NCBI GenBank assembly: GCA_019800895.1
Contig: JAHVKF010000003.1
Span: 558,001-622,000, forward strand
Source of the DNA: Halomonas denitrificans
Lineage (GTDB): Bacteria; Pseudomonadota; Gammaproteobacteria; Xanthomonadales; Wenzhouxiangellaceae
Length of the DNA: 64,000 bases
Reading direction: 5' to 3'
This document shows positions 18,589 through 26,708 of the stretch, piece after piece (position 1 is the stretch's first letter; each line of letters begins with the position of its first letter). The position numbers were made by a program, and so were the translations under genes. Below the pieces are notes generated by a model. That model ran no database searches. It worked only from the letters and a program-made list of their open reading frames with translations, and was not told the origin of the DNA.

Positions 18589-19830
18589 TCAGGCCAGTTG
18601 CTTGATCATGCTGGCCCCGGCCACCCAGGTCCCGATGGCCGAGCCGAGATTGGACAGGAAGAACACCAGGAACACGCGGGCGACCCGATTCTTCCACCAG
18701 CCGGACAGGTGGATGACATCGTCGCGCAGCGACTCGAAGTCGCCCATCCGTGGCTTGCGCAGCCAGGCCTCGACCGCGCCGGTGACCATTCCGGCTCCGA
18801 CCGTCGGGTTCAGGGACGTGAGCGGGGCGGCGCACAGGGCGGCGAGCACGGTCACCGGGTGGGCCCGGGCCACCGCTGCCCCGAGGGCCGAGAGCCCGCC
18901 GTTGATGACGACCCAGGTCGCCACCAGGGACCAGCCGAGCTCCGGGCTGCGGGAGAACCCGATGCCGAAGCCCGTGAGCACCGCGGCCAGGATCAGCCAG
19001 GGGATGAATTTCCAGATTCTCGAGGCCGGGGGCACCGCATCGAGTTCGCGGACCTCTTCGACCGGGTCCGCGTCGGCCCGAAGCGCCTCGACGGTGCCTG
19101 CAAGGTGGCCGGCGCCGAGCACGGCGAGGACCCGTCGCTCGCCGCGCCCCTCGTTCTCCGCACGCAGCCGGGCGGCCATGTAGCGGTCGCGCTCGGCGAT
19201 CAGGCTTTCGTACAGTTCGGGCGACTGGTCGGCGAATTCGCTGAAGGTTTCGGTCAGGATGTCGCCCTGTTTCAGGCGCTCGATATCCTCTTCGGCGATT
19301 TCCTCGCGCGAGAACAGGCTCAGGACCATGCCGTTGGTCAGCACCCAGCGCTTCCACCACGACAGGCGGCGGCTGGTGCGCTTCAGGGTCACGCCGATTT
19401 CGCGGTCGATCAGCTGGAGGGGCCGGTCGGCCGCTTCGGCCGCGTCGATCGCGGCCTTCATCTCCGCCCCCGGTTCGATCCCGAACTGTTCGGCGATCCG
19501 CCGCTGGTAGGCGGCCAGCGCGAGGCTCGCCATCATCATCCCCGCCTTGCGGTCGCGGATGATCTGGAACAGGTTCATGTTGCGCCACGCGTCACGATCG
19601 GTCAGCGCCCGGTGGCGGGAAGAACACAATTCGATCGCCACCGCGTCGAAGCGGCCCGACTCGATGTGATGGCGCACGGCGGCGACCGAGGCCGGCGAAA
19701 CGTGCGCGGTCCCGAGCAGCGTGTACCGGACGCCGCCCCGTTCGACCTCGCGGACCGGTTCGTCGGCGAAGTCCGGCCGCTCTCCGCTCCGGTCGGCTCG
19801 TGGTTCGTCGGGCGTGTCGCGTTGTGGCAT
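18589..19830 (-). CDS. TraB/PrgY-family membrane protein
   Basis: A 413-residue TraB-family protein. The N-terminal domain begins with YTLLGTAHVSPASVAAVRHHI and VAIELCSSRH, matching the GxxH motif of TraB/PrgY/GumN. The C-terminal third has several hydrophobic segments (FIPWLILAAVLTGFGIGF, FLVFFLSNLGSAIGTWVAG) and the LTSLNPTVGAGMVTGAVEAW motif typical of the membrane-anchored subgroup. These are thought to be metalloprotease-like inhibitors or regulators of signalling peptides, but the function is not established. The start before PQRDTPDEPRADR is a choice; the first 30 residues are low-complexity. Confidence 0.8.
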   Translation of the reverse strand: MPQRDTPDEPRADRSGERPDFADEPVREVERGGVRYTLLGTAHVSPASVAAVRHHIESGRFDAVAIELCSSRHRALTDRDAWRNMNLFQIIRDRKAGMMMASLALAAYQRRIAEQFGIEPGAEMKAAIDAAEAADRPLQLIDREIGVTLKRTSRRLSWWKRWVLTNGMVLSLFSREEIAEEDIERLKQGDILTETFSEFADQSPELYESLIAERDRYMAARLRAENEGRGERRVLAVLGAGHLAGTVEALRADADPVEEVRELDAVPPASRIWKFIPWLILAAVLTGFGIGFSRSPELGWSLVATWVVINGGLSALGAAVARAHPVTVLAALCAAPLTSLNPTVGAGMVTGAVEAWLRKPRMGDFESLRDDVIHLSGWWKNRVARVFLVFFLSNLGSAIGTWVAGASMIKQLA

Positions 19831-19992
19831 GTCGGATCGAGGCCTCGGGCAGCTGGCGGAGGACGATGGGCGCAGGATGGGCGCCGAAGTGTAGCAGCCC
19901 CGGCGCAGTCGGATTCGGGGTTGCCGAGTCCGGCTGGCGACACTCCCATCGGCGGCGTAGACTGCCAGGCTGCTTCTACCGTGTCGCACCCC

Positions 19993-20562
19993 ATGCCCGC
20001 ATCCTTCCAGCCAGGACCTGCCGATGGCGACGTCGAACGTGCGACGCGTCGCTGGCTCGAGCGCGCCGTGCTCGGTCTCGACCTGTGTCCGTTCGCGCGC
20101 GGCCCGTACGAGGACGGCCGGGTCCGGATCGTCGTCAGCGCCGCGAAGGACGCGAACGAGCTGGCCGGCGATCTCGAGCAGGAAATGAAGAGACTGGCCG
20201 ATACGGATTCGAGTCGCCTGGAGACCACGCTGCTGGTTCACCCCGGGGCGCTGGTCGATTTCCTCGAGTACAACGATTTCCTCGACGTCGCCGACGCGCT
20301 GCTCGACGCGCTGGACCTGGCCGGAACGCTCCAGGTCGCCAGCTTCCACCCGTACTATCGCTTTGCCGATGTCGCCGCGGACGATCCGGCCAATTGCACC
20401 AATCGATCCCCCTATCCGACCCTGCACCTGCTTCGCGAATCGAGCATCGAGCGTGCCGTCAATGCCTACGGCGACACCGATGCAATCTACGAACGCAACA
20501 TCGAGACGCTGCGCAGGATCGGCGAGGCCGGCTGGCGGGCGCGGATCGAAGGCGAAGAGTGA
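19993..20562 (+). CDS. DUF1415 family protein
   Basis: A 189-residue member of DUF1415, a family common in proteobacteria. Conserved features seen are WLERAVLGLDLCPFARG near the N-terminus, TTLLVHPGALVDFLEYNDFLD and QVASFHPYYRFADVAADDPANCTNRSPYP. The repeated Cys, His and Asn positions hint at a catalytic or metal site, but no activity is assigned. It overlaps the next gene by four bases (GTGA), so the two are probably translated together. Confidence 0.85.
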   Translation: MPASFQPGPADGDVERATRRWLERAVLGLDLCPFARGPYEDGRVRIVVSAAKDANELAGDLEQEMKRLADTDSSRLETTLLVHPGALVDFLEYNDFLDVADALLDALDLAGTLQVASFHPYYRFADVAADDPANCTNRSPYPTLHLLRESSIERAVNAYGDTDAIYERNIETLRRIGEAGWRARIEGEE

Positions 20563-21062
20563 GCCGGCTCCTCGCGCGGTTGGAACTGAAGGTGCCGCCG
20601 GTCGCGGTCGCGCTGGCGTTGATGGCGTCGATGAAGCTGGTCGCCGGTTATGGTCCGCCGCTGCTGCCGGATGCCGGTCGCGCCGATGCGGTCGGCTGGG
20701 GGCTGATGCTGCTGGGGCTGGGCCTGGCCATCGCCGGCGTGGCGAGTTTCTCGCGCCACGACACCACCGTCGATCCGATGCACCCGGAGCGCGCCGGCGC
20801 GCTGGTCGAATCGGGCATCTACCGGTTCACGCGAAACCCGATGTATCTCGGGTTCGTCGTCCTGCTGCTGGGCGTCGCGTTCCTGGTCAATGGCTGGACC
20901 GCGGTGCACGGGCCGGTGATGCTCGCGCTCTGGCTCGACCGCTTCCAGATCCGGCCCGAAGAGCGGCTGCTGCGAGAACGGTTCGGTGACGACTTCGTTG
21001 CGTACTGCCAGCGGGTTCCGCGCTGGATCGGACGGCGTCGCGGGCGGTCGAAGGGTCGCTGA
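20559..21062 (+). CDS. Isoprenylcysteine carboxylmethyltransferase-like membrane methyltransferase
   Basis: A 167-residue integral membrane protein with about four helices and the ICMT/PEMT signature YRFTRNPMYLGFV, followed by RPEERLLRERFGDDFVAYCQRVPRWI. This pattern identifies SAM-dependent methyltransferases of the isoprenylcysteine/phospholipid N-methyltransferase fold. The bacterial substrate is unknown; prenylated protein is unlikely. The GTG start overlaps the DUF1415 stop. Confidence 0.82.
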   Translation: MSRLLARLELKVPPVAVALALMASMKLVAGYGPPLLPDAGRADAVGWGLMLLGLGLAIAGVASFSRHDTTVDPMHPERAGALVESGIYRFTRNPMYLGFVVLLLGVAFLVNGWTAVHGPVMLALWLDRFQIRPEERLLRERFGDDFVAYCQRVPRWIGRRRGRSKGR

Positions 21063-21116
21063 GCGAGCGGAACTCGGGGTAGGATACGCGCTGATCGACT
21101 CACGCCGACCCTGCCG

Positions 21117-21743
21117 ATGAACCTCCTCCCATTCCCGATGATCCGCGTCGCCGCGATGCTCGCCTGCCTGGCTCTGTCTGCGCCTGCGCTCGCCCGGGAC
21201 CACGATGACCACGAGGACCGTAGCGGCCGGTGGCACCTGTCGGTCTACTCCGGCAAGGCCGCGACCGACCGGCTGCTGGACATCATCACGAAGTTCGACA
21301 CCCCCTTCATCGACTCGTACATGGTCAGCGTCGCGCCGGCCTGGACGCACCGTGAGACCCGGCGCTGGCGTTTCGAGGTCGAAGGTCAGGCGGTCAGGCA
21401 CTGGGGCGATTTTCAGGATCACTGGGAGTTCAACAGCGCCTACATCGCTCGCTGGAAGCCCTTCTGGTGGGATGCCTACGTCGATACGAGCGTGGCGGTC
21501 GGTGCCGGATTCTCCTATGCGACCGAAGTGCCGCCGATCGAACCGCGCGCGACGCGCCCCACCACCGAGGACAGCGCCAAGCTGCTCGGTTACCTGATGC
21601 TGGAATTCGAGTTCGCGCCGCCCAACGATGCGCCGATCTCCGCCTTCGTCCGCCTGCACCATCGGTCAGGCGGCAAGGGCATCTTCAAGGACGTCGACGG
21701 CGGGTCGAACTTCATCACCGGCGGGCTGCGCTGGCAGTTCTGA
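21117..21743 (+). CDS. Outer-membrane beta-barrel protein, possibly PagL-like
   Basis: A 208-residue exported protein. The signal peptide ends at ALA-RD, and a His/Asp-rich linker (DHDDHEDRS) follows. The mature part has alternating aromatic strands and ends in the C-terminal phenylalanine (GGLRWQF) expected of an outer-membrane barrel. An HHRS motif at 181-184 recalls the His-x-Ser catalytic site of the lipid A deacylase PagL family, but the family Glu is not evident, so activity is doubtful. It is convergent with the NERD gene, overlapping by 29 bases. Confidence 0.55.
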   Translation: MNLLPFPMIRVAAMLACLALSAPALARDHDDHEDRSGRWHLSVYSGKAATDRLLDIITKFDTPFIDSYMVSVAPAWTHRETRRWRFEVEGQAVRHWGDFQDHWEFNSAYIARWKPFWWDAYVDTSVAVGAGFSYATEVPPIEPRATRPTTEDSAKLLGYLMLEFEFAPPNDAPISAFVRLHHRSGGKGIFKDVDGGSNFITGGLRWQF

Positions 21744-22596
21744 TTCGCCCCGGCCGGGGTCCGCTTCGGCCTCCGGTCCGAGCCACGGATGCAGCCGCCT
21801 GGGCCGCTGCGTCCAGGCGCCCTTCCCGAAGTGGCTCGAGCAGGGGCACCCAGGGCGTGGAGCCGGCGGCCGACAGGTCCGGCGCGCCACTCGTCCCTGC
21901 TCTCGTTCCTGAAATCGTCTGGACGAGCTGCCCGGGCACCCGCACCGGGTAGGCCGCGCGATCGGGGTCGCGGATCGCGACGTCCGGGTGGGCGAGGCAG
22001 ATCACGCCCTTCGGTTCGGCTGCAACGCCGTTCATCAGCAGCCAGCGCTTCAGCGCGTCGATCTGGTCGCGGACCTGCGGCTCGGGATTGTCCATGGCGT
22101 TCCAGCTCGGGCAGCTCGAGCAGCCCGAGCGTTTCGACAGGGGCCAGTGGCGGGCGCCGCCGACGACCTGGACCAGCCCCGGCGTGTTCTTGACCTCGAC
22201 GACCCAGAGGCCGGACGGGCCGGAAATCACGAAGTCCAGTTCGCGTTCGCCGTTCGGCAGGCGCGGGTCGGGCAGGCGGACCCGGTTCACGATGCGGTAG
22301 GCGTCCGGCAGGCGCAGGAGCTGCTTCAGCGTCGCGACCTCGCCCTCGATACCGGCCAACGCACCGGGATCGACAGAGGTCGACCCGGGCAGGAAGGCGA
22401 AGAACAGCAGCATGGACGCGATCGCCGCGACCATCAGCGCCGCCGGCGGGCTCCAGGCGTACAGCGACGTGACCAGAAGCGCCGCCAGCGGAAGGAGCAC
22501 GGCCAGCCGGATCCGGCGCTGGCGTCGCGCCGCGCTCTGCTCGGCGCGGTGCCGGGTCAGTGCCGGGTAGTCGCGAAGAAGTCGGGTATCGGCCAT
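21715..22596 (-). CDS. NERD-domain membrane protein
   Basis: A 293-residue protein. Two hydrophobic segments (about 35-75: LAVLLPLAALLVTSLYAW, AALMVAAIASMLLFFAFL) anchor it. A NERD (nuclease-related) domain follows, recognisable by GIEGEVATLKQLL, NGERELDFVISGPSGLWVVEVKN, which holds the E..D..ExK nuclease-like residues. NERD is related to the restriction-endonuclease fold, so DNA binding or cleavage is possible but unproven. The C-terminus is basic and low-complexity. It is divergent from the oxidoreductase gene. Confidence 0.7.
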   Translation of the reverse strand: MADTRLLRDYPALTRHRAEQSAARRQRRIRLAVLLPLAALLVTSLYAWSPPAALMVAAIASMLLFFAFLPGSTSVDPGALAGIEGEVATLKQLLRLPDAYRIVNRVRLPDPRLPNGERELDFVISGPSGLWVVEVKNTPGLVQVVGGARHWPLSKRSGCSSCPSWNAMDNPEPQVRDQIDALKRWLLMNGVAAEPKGVICLAHPDVAIRDPDRAAYPVRVPGQLVQTISGTRAGTSGAPDLSAAGSTPWVPLLEPLREGRLDAAAQAAASVARTGGRSGPRPGRIRTASAARR

Positions 22597-22690
22597 CGGT
22601 GGCGAGTGTGCCACAGGCCGATGTTCCGGTACCCTGACGACCTGGACTCGAGGTACCGACGATCGGGACGACCGGGGCGGGAGACGCAGC

Positions 22691-24136
22691 ATGAGCGGAA
22701 CGCGGGAGGTGGATGTCGCAGTGATCGGTGCCGGCAGCGCCGGGCTGGTCGCCTTCGGCCAGGTACGCGATCACACCGACCGGGCCGTGTTGATCGAAGG
22801 CCGTGAGTACGGGACGACCTGCGCCCGCGTGGGCTGCATGCCCAGCAAGCTCCTGATCGCCGCGGCCAACGCGGCGTACGGTGCGCGCGAGGCCGACCGT
22901 TTCGGCGTTCGAGCCGGCTCCATCGAGATCGATGGCACCGCCGTGATGGAGCGCGTCCGCCGCGAGCGTGATCGCTTCGTCCGGCTGGCGGTGCAGTCGA
23001 TGCACCGGCGCATCGATGATGAGATGCTGGTTCGAGGCCGGGCAAGATTCACCGACCCCCACGTGCTCGAACTCGAAGACGGGTCCCGGATCCACGCGGC
23101 GCGCATCGTCATCGCCACGGGCTCGCGCAGCCACGTCGTTCCCGCGCTCGAAGCGGCGGGCGATCGACTGGCGACCAGCGACGAGGTGTTCGACTGGACG
23201 GACCTGCCCGCCTCGGTGGCGCTGTTCGGGCCCGGCGTGATCGGGCTGGAGCTCGGCCAGGCGTTCGCGCGCCTCGGGGTCCGGGTCCGGATCTTCGGCG
23301 TCGGCGGTTCGATCGGATCGATCCGCGACCCGGCGATCCGGGCGCTGGCGCTGGAGCGCTTTCGCGAGGAGTTCCCGCTGCACCCCGATGCCGATGTGCG
23401 ATCGATCGAAGCGGGTACGGACGGCGTGCGCGTTCGCTGGCGCGATGGCGGAGGCATCGAGGAAGAGACCTTCGAGCGCCTGCTGGCGGCGACCGGCCGG
23501 CGGCCCAACGTCGAGGACCTCGGCCTGGAGCACTCCGGACTGGCCCTCGACGACCGCGGCGTGCCCGTGTTCGACCGCTACACGATGCAGTGCGGTGAGT
23601 CGCACGTGTTCATCGCCGGCGATGTGAACAGCGACGTTCCCCTGCTGCACGAGGCCGCCGACGAAGGGCGGATCGCCGGCGCCAACGCCGGCCGCTGGCC
23701 CGACGTGCGGGCCGGTCTCCGGCGCTGCCCCCTGTCGATCGTGTTCACCGAGCCGCAGATCGCCCGGGTGGGCCTCGGCCGGGACGAGGCCGAGGCGCGC
23801 TGCGGCGATCAGCTGGCGGTCGGCGGCGCGTCGATGCGCAACCAGGGCCGTGCGCGCACGATGGGCGTGGACTGCGGCGAGATCCGCCTGTTCGGCCAGC
23901 ACGGCAATCGCCGTTTCCTCGGCGCGGAACTGTTCGGGCCGGGCATGGAGCACATCGCCCACCTGCTGGCCTGGGCGGCCCAGCAGCGGATGACCGTCCC
24001 GGACATGCTCGACATGCCGTTCTATCATCCCGTGCTCGAAGAGGGACTGCGCACCGCACTGCGCGACCTGAACGCCTCGCTGAAGCAGACCGGCGCGCCC
24101 GACGACGAGTGCATGGAGTGCGGTCCGGGCACGTGA
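22691..24136 (+). CDS. Dihydrolipoyl dehydrogenase-like pyridine nucleotide-disulfide oxidoreductase
   Basis: A 481-residue class I flavin disulfide reductase. FAD binding: VAVIGAGSAGLVA. The redox-active disulfide is Cys44/Cys49 in TTCARVGCMPSK. The NAD(P) Rossmann motif is FGPGVIGLELGQAF, and the second FAD motif is HVFIAGDVN. The C-terminal His446-Glu451 dyad (HPVLEE) matches the proton-relay pair of lipoamide dehydrogenase and glutathione reductase. No 2-oxo acid dehydrogenase genes are adjacent, so the substrate is open. The protein ends in an extra C-x-x-C (Cys474, Cys477), not usual for Lpd and reminiscent of C-terminal cysteine pairs in mercuric or thioredoxin reductases. Confidence 0.82.
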   Translation: MSGTREVDVAVIGAGSAGLVAFGQVRDHTDRAVLIEGREYGTTCARVGCMPSKLLIAAANAAYGAREADRFGVRAGSIEIDGTAVMERVRRERDRFVRLAVQSMHRRIDDEMLVRGRARFTDPHVLELEDGSRIHAARIVIATGSRSHVVPALEAAGDRLATSDEVFDWTDLPASVALFGPGVIGLELGQAFARLGVRVRIFGVGGSIGSIRDPAIRALALERFREEFPLHPDADVRSIEAGTDGVRVRWRDGGGIEEETFERLLAATGRRPNVEDLGLEHSGLALDDRGVPVFDRYTMQCGESHVFIAGDVNSDVPLLHEAADEGRIAGANAGRWPDVRAGLRRCPLSIVFTEPQIARVGLGRDEAEARCGDQLAVGGASMRNQGRARTMGVDCGEIRLFGQHGNRRFLGAELFGPGMEHIAHLLAWAAQQRMTVPDMLDMPFYHPVLEEGLRTALRDLNASLKQTGAPDDECMECGPGT

Positions 24137-24219
24137 CCCTGCGGCCGGGCTCCGACGGTCCGGTCGCTGTATCCTTGGCCACCGATGCACCCGCCCGACT
24201 TCTTCCTGCGAGACCCCCG

Positions 24220-26214
24220 ATGAACGGCTCCGTCGACCTGACCCAGACCCGGCAACTGCTTGCCCGCGGCCGGACCGAGGAGGCACTTTCGACGCTTGCG
24301 AGCGCGGCGTCGGAAGCGACCGCCGCCGAGCTGCGCGACTGGTGGCTGGCCGAGGGCCGGCCCGACCGAGCCGAGCCCGTACTCCAGCGCCTTGCCGCGC
24401 GCGATTCCGCCGAGGGGCGGGTCAGCCGCTCGGCGCTCGCCCTGCTGCGGGGCGACCTCGCGCGGGCCGTCGATGCGGCCCAGGCCGCCCGGCAGCTGGA
24501 CCCGGACTGCGTCGCTGCCTACGGCCACCTCGGCCGCGCGCTGTTCAATGCCGGCCGGCTGACCGACGCCGGGCGCTGTTTCGAAGAGGCCGTGCGTCGC
24601 GATCCGGAGTCGGCCGTCGCGGCCTACAACCTCGGCCACCTGCGCCGAGCGTCGGGGCGGATGGACAGCGCCGTCGAGGCCTACGCCCGGGCCCTCGAAC
24701 TCGCGCCCGGCCTGCGCGCGGCTCGATTCAATCGCGGCATCACGTATGCGCTGCTGGAGCGGCCTGCCGAGGCGCTGGCGGATTTCGAAGCGCTGCTGCA
24801 GCGCGATGCCGGCGACGTCGACGCGCGCCTGAACGCGGGCCTGGCCCGACAGACGCTCGGCGAACTCGATGCAGCGGAAGCGGACTACCGCGCCGTGATC
24901 GAGCAAGCCCCCGATCATCCGCTGGCGTGGACCTATCTCGGCATCCTGCTCAACGAACGACTGCAGACCGCCGAAGCCGTGTCGGCGCTGGAGCATGCCC
25001 TTCAGCTGGACCCGCAGGAGATCGACGCCCGCCGCGAGCTGGCCAACGTGTACGAGAAGGCCAACCGCCTGGACCAGGCCGAGTCCGCGCTGGCACCGGC
25101 CTTGCCGCACGCCGCCGACCATCCGGGTGTCGCGATCGACGCCGCGCGCCTGAAGCGGCGGCGCGGCGACGCCGAGGCTGCCCTGGCGATGCTCGGCCGG
25201 ATCGATGCCGGCGGCCTGCCCGAGCGCCTGGCGCTGGAGTACTTTTTCGAACGGGCCGGCGCGCTCGACCGGGCCGGGCGCCATGACGAGGCGCTGCGCG
25301 CGTACTCGGCCGCCAACGAGCTGGCCGGCCGTGGCTCTCGCCGCGCCCGGATCGACCGCGCGGCCTTCCCGCGCGAGATCGAAGGCATCCGCGACTGGCT
25401 GGCGCGAGGGGCGCCGGGCATCCGGAGCGATGGACAGGGCGAAGGGGGCGGTGCCGACCTGTGCTTCATGATCGGCTTCCCGCGCTGCGGCACCACGTTG
25501 CTCGACACCATCCTGAATGTCGCCGAGAACACGGCGACGCTGGACGAACAGCCGACCTTCGAGCGGGCGAGGGCGGTTCTCGAGGCCGAGGGCGCGTATT
25601 GGTCGCGGACCGAGCCGATCGGTTCCACGCGGGCCGATGCGTTCCGCACCGCCTACCGCCAGGCCGTGGACCGGGCGCTGGACGGGCGCTCGGCCGGGTT
25701 GATCGTCGACAAGCTGCCCCTGAGGGTCCTCCATGCCCCGCTGCTGGCGCAGGCCTTCCCCGCGGCGCGCTTCGTCTTCTCCCTGCGCCACCCGGCCGAC
25801 GTCGTGCTGAGCAACTTCATGCAGCACTACGTGCCGAACGAGGCCTACGTCCACTTCGACACGTTGGAGGATTCCGTTGCGACCTACGTGCAGGTCATGG
25901 AGCTCTGGCGCGCCGTCCGGCCATTGATCGAAGACCGCACCCACGTCGTGCGCTACGAGGGCCTGGTCGAGAATCCGGAAAACGAAGTCGAAGCGGCCTG
26001 CCGCTTTCTCGGTATCGCCTACGATCCCGCCATGCTCGACCCCGCCCGCCGCCTCGAAGGCCGCGAACGTGTCCGCACCAACAGCTACGAACAGGTCGCC
26101 GAGAAGATCTACCGCCGCTCGGCGGGCCGCTGGCGGAACTACCGCGATGCGTTGATGCCGTTCAAGGACCGACTGCAGCCGTTTCTCGACGAGTACGGGT
26201 ACTCGATGGATTGA
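24220..26214 (+). CDS. TPR-repeat sulfotransferase
   Basis: A 664-residue two-part protein. The first about 390 residues are tetratricopeptide repeats (AYGHLGRALFNAGRLTDAGRCFEEAVRRDP, in pieces such as AVAAYNLGHLRRASGRMDSA). The C-terminal 250 residues are a PAPS-dependent sulfotransferase: the 5'-phosphosulfate loop FMIGFPRCGTTLLDTIL and the 3'-phosphate motif FSLRHPADVVLSNF are clear. PAPS could come from the cysD-cysNC operon at the left edge of the window. TPR-sulfotransferases are numerous in marine gammaproteobacteria; the acceptor is unknown. No signal peptide was seen. The start is the first Met before the repeats. Confidence 0.88.
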   Translation: MNGSVDLTQTRQLLARGRTEEALSTLASAASEATAAELRDWWLAEGRPDRAEPVLQRLAARDSAEGRVSRSALALLRGDLARAVDAAQAARQLDPDCVAAYGHLGRALFNAGRLTDAGRCFEEAVRRDPESAVAAYNLGHLRRASGRMDSAVEAYARALELAPGLRAARFNRGITYALLERPAEALADFEALLQRDAGDVDARLNAGLARQTLGELDAAEADYRAVIEQAPDHPLAWTYLGILLNERLQTAEAVSALEHALQLDPQEIDARRELANVYEKANRLDQAESALAPALPHAADHPGVAIDAARLKRRRGDAEAALAMLGRIDAGGLPERLALEYFFERAGALDRAGRHDEALRAYSAANELAGRGSRRARIDRAAFPREIEGIRDWLARGAPGIRSDGQGEGGGADLCFMIGFPRCGTTLLDTILNVAENTATLDEQPTFERARAVLEAEGAYWSRTEPIGSTRADAFRTAYRQAVDRALDGRSAGLIVDKLPLRVLHAPLLAQAFPAARFVFSLRHPADVVLSNFMQHYVPNEAYVHFDTLEDSVATYVQVMELWRAVRPLIEDRTHVVRYEGLVENPENEVEAACRFLGIAYDPAMLDPARRLEGRERVRTNSYEQVAEKIYRRSAGRWRNYRDALMPFKDRLQPFLDEYGYSMD

Positions 26215-26708
26215 GGCTTCGTTGGGTTTTGGGGGCTGTGATCTTTAGAGGATGGGCGCAAAGGCGCGAAAGGAACTGCAAGGGCGCGAAGAGAAGCTCC
26301 TCTTTGATGAAAGTCAAAAGCGAAAGGCGTTTTCTCGCAGAGACGCGGAGACGCAGAGGAAAGCAGAACCAGTTTCAAGAACCCGGGTGCGCTGCGCTTA
26401 CCCGGGCTACAGGATCGGGAATTCGTACGGGAGGAGGCAGAGCCAGCGTACCTCGTAGCCCGGGTAAGCACAGCGCACCCGGGGCCTTTCTCTTTTCAGC
26501 ATTTCCCTTTCACGCCTTTCCTCTGCGTCTTTGCGTCTTTGCGAGAAAACGCTTTTCGCTTTTCGCCTTTCGCTTTTCGCCTCTGTCTTTGTCTTTCAAA
26601 TAAAAACGCTTCTCTTCGCGCCCTTGCAGTTCCTTTCGTGCCTTTGCGCTCATCCTCTAAAACAACGAAGTCGACCAGCCAGACAAGCCGCAAAGAACGC
26701 GAAGGGCG
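26215..26708. other. Non-coding gap filled by a nested hairpin repeat
   Basis: No gene is supported in the 494 bases between the sulfotransferase and aguB (convergent). Nearly all of it is the long inverted-repeat element described at 26244-26661. Short translations here are rich in Lys, Arg and Glu and are by-products of the repeat. Confidence 0.7.
26244..26661. repeat. Long nested inverted-repeat (hairpin) element
   Basis: Three pairs of inverted arms lie one inside another. Outer: 26244-26296 with 26609-26661, about 53 bp and near-perfect, starting TTTAGAGGATG. Middle: 26319-26363 with 26513-26559 (core GAAAAGCGTTTTCTCGCA-like). Inner: 26380-26409 with 26455-26484 (core ACCCGGGTGCGCTGCGCTTA). 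The loop is about 45 bases. The whole could fold into one 418-base interrupted hairpin. There is no open reading frame for a transposase. The outer end sequence recurs at 39682-39901. Confidence 0.8.

Noticed and set aside
18460-19588. N-terminal extension of the DUF349 protein into the TraB-like gene
   Set aside because: The upstream part of that frame overlaps the clear TraB-like coding sequence on the same strand in another frame, and the family starts at MSLKERLFG.
26252-26693. Short reading frames within the nested hairpin
   Set aside because: They are Lys/Arg/Glu-rich translations of the repeat arms, occurring on both strands, with no ribosome-binding sites.
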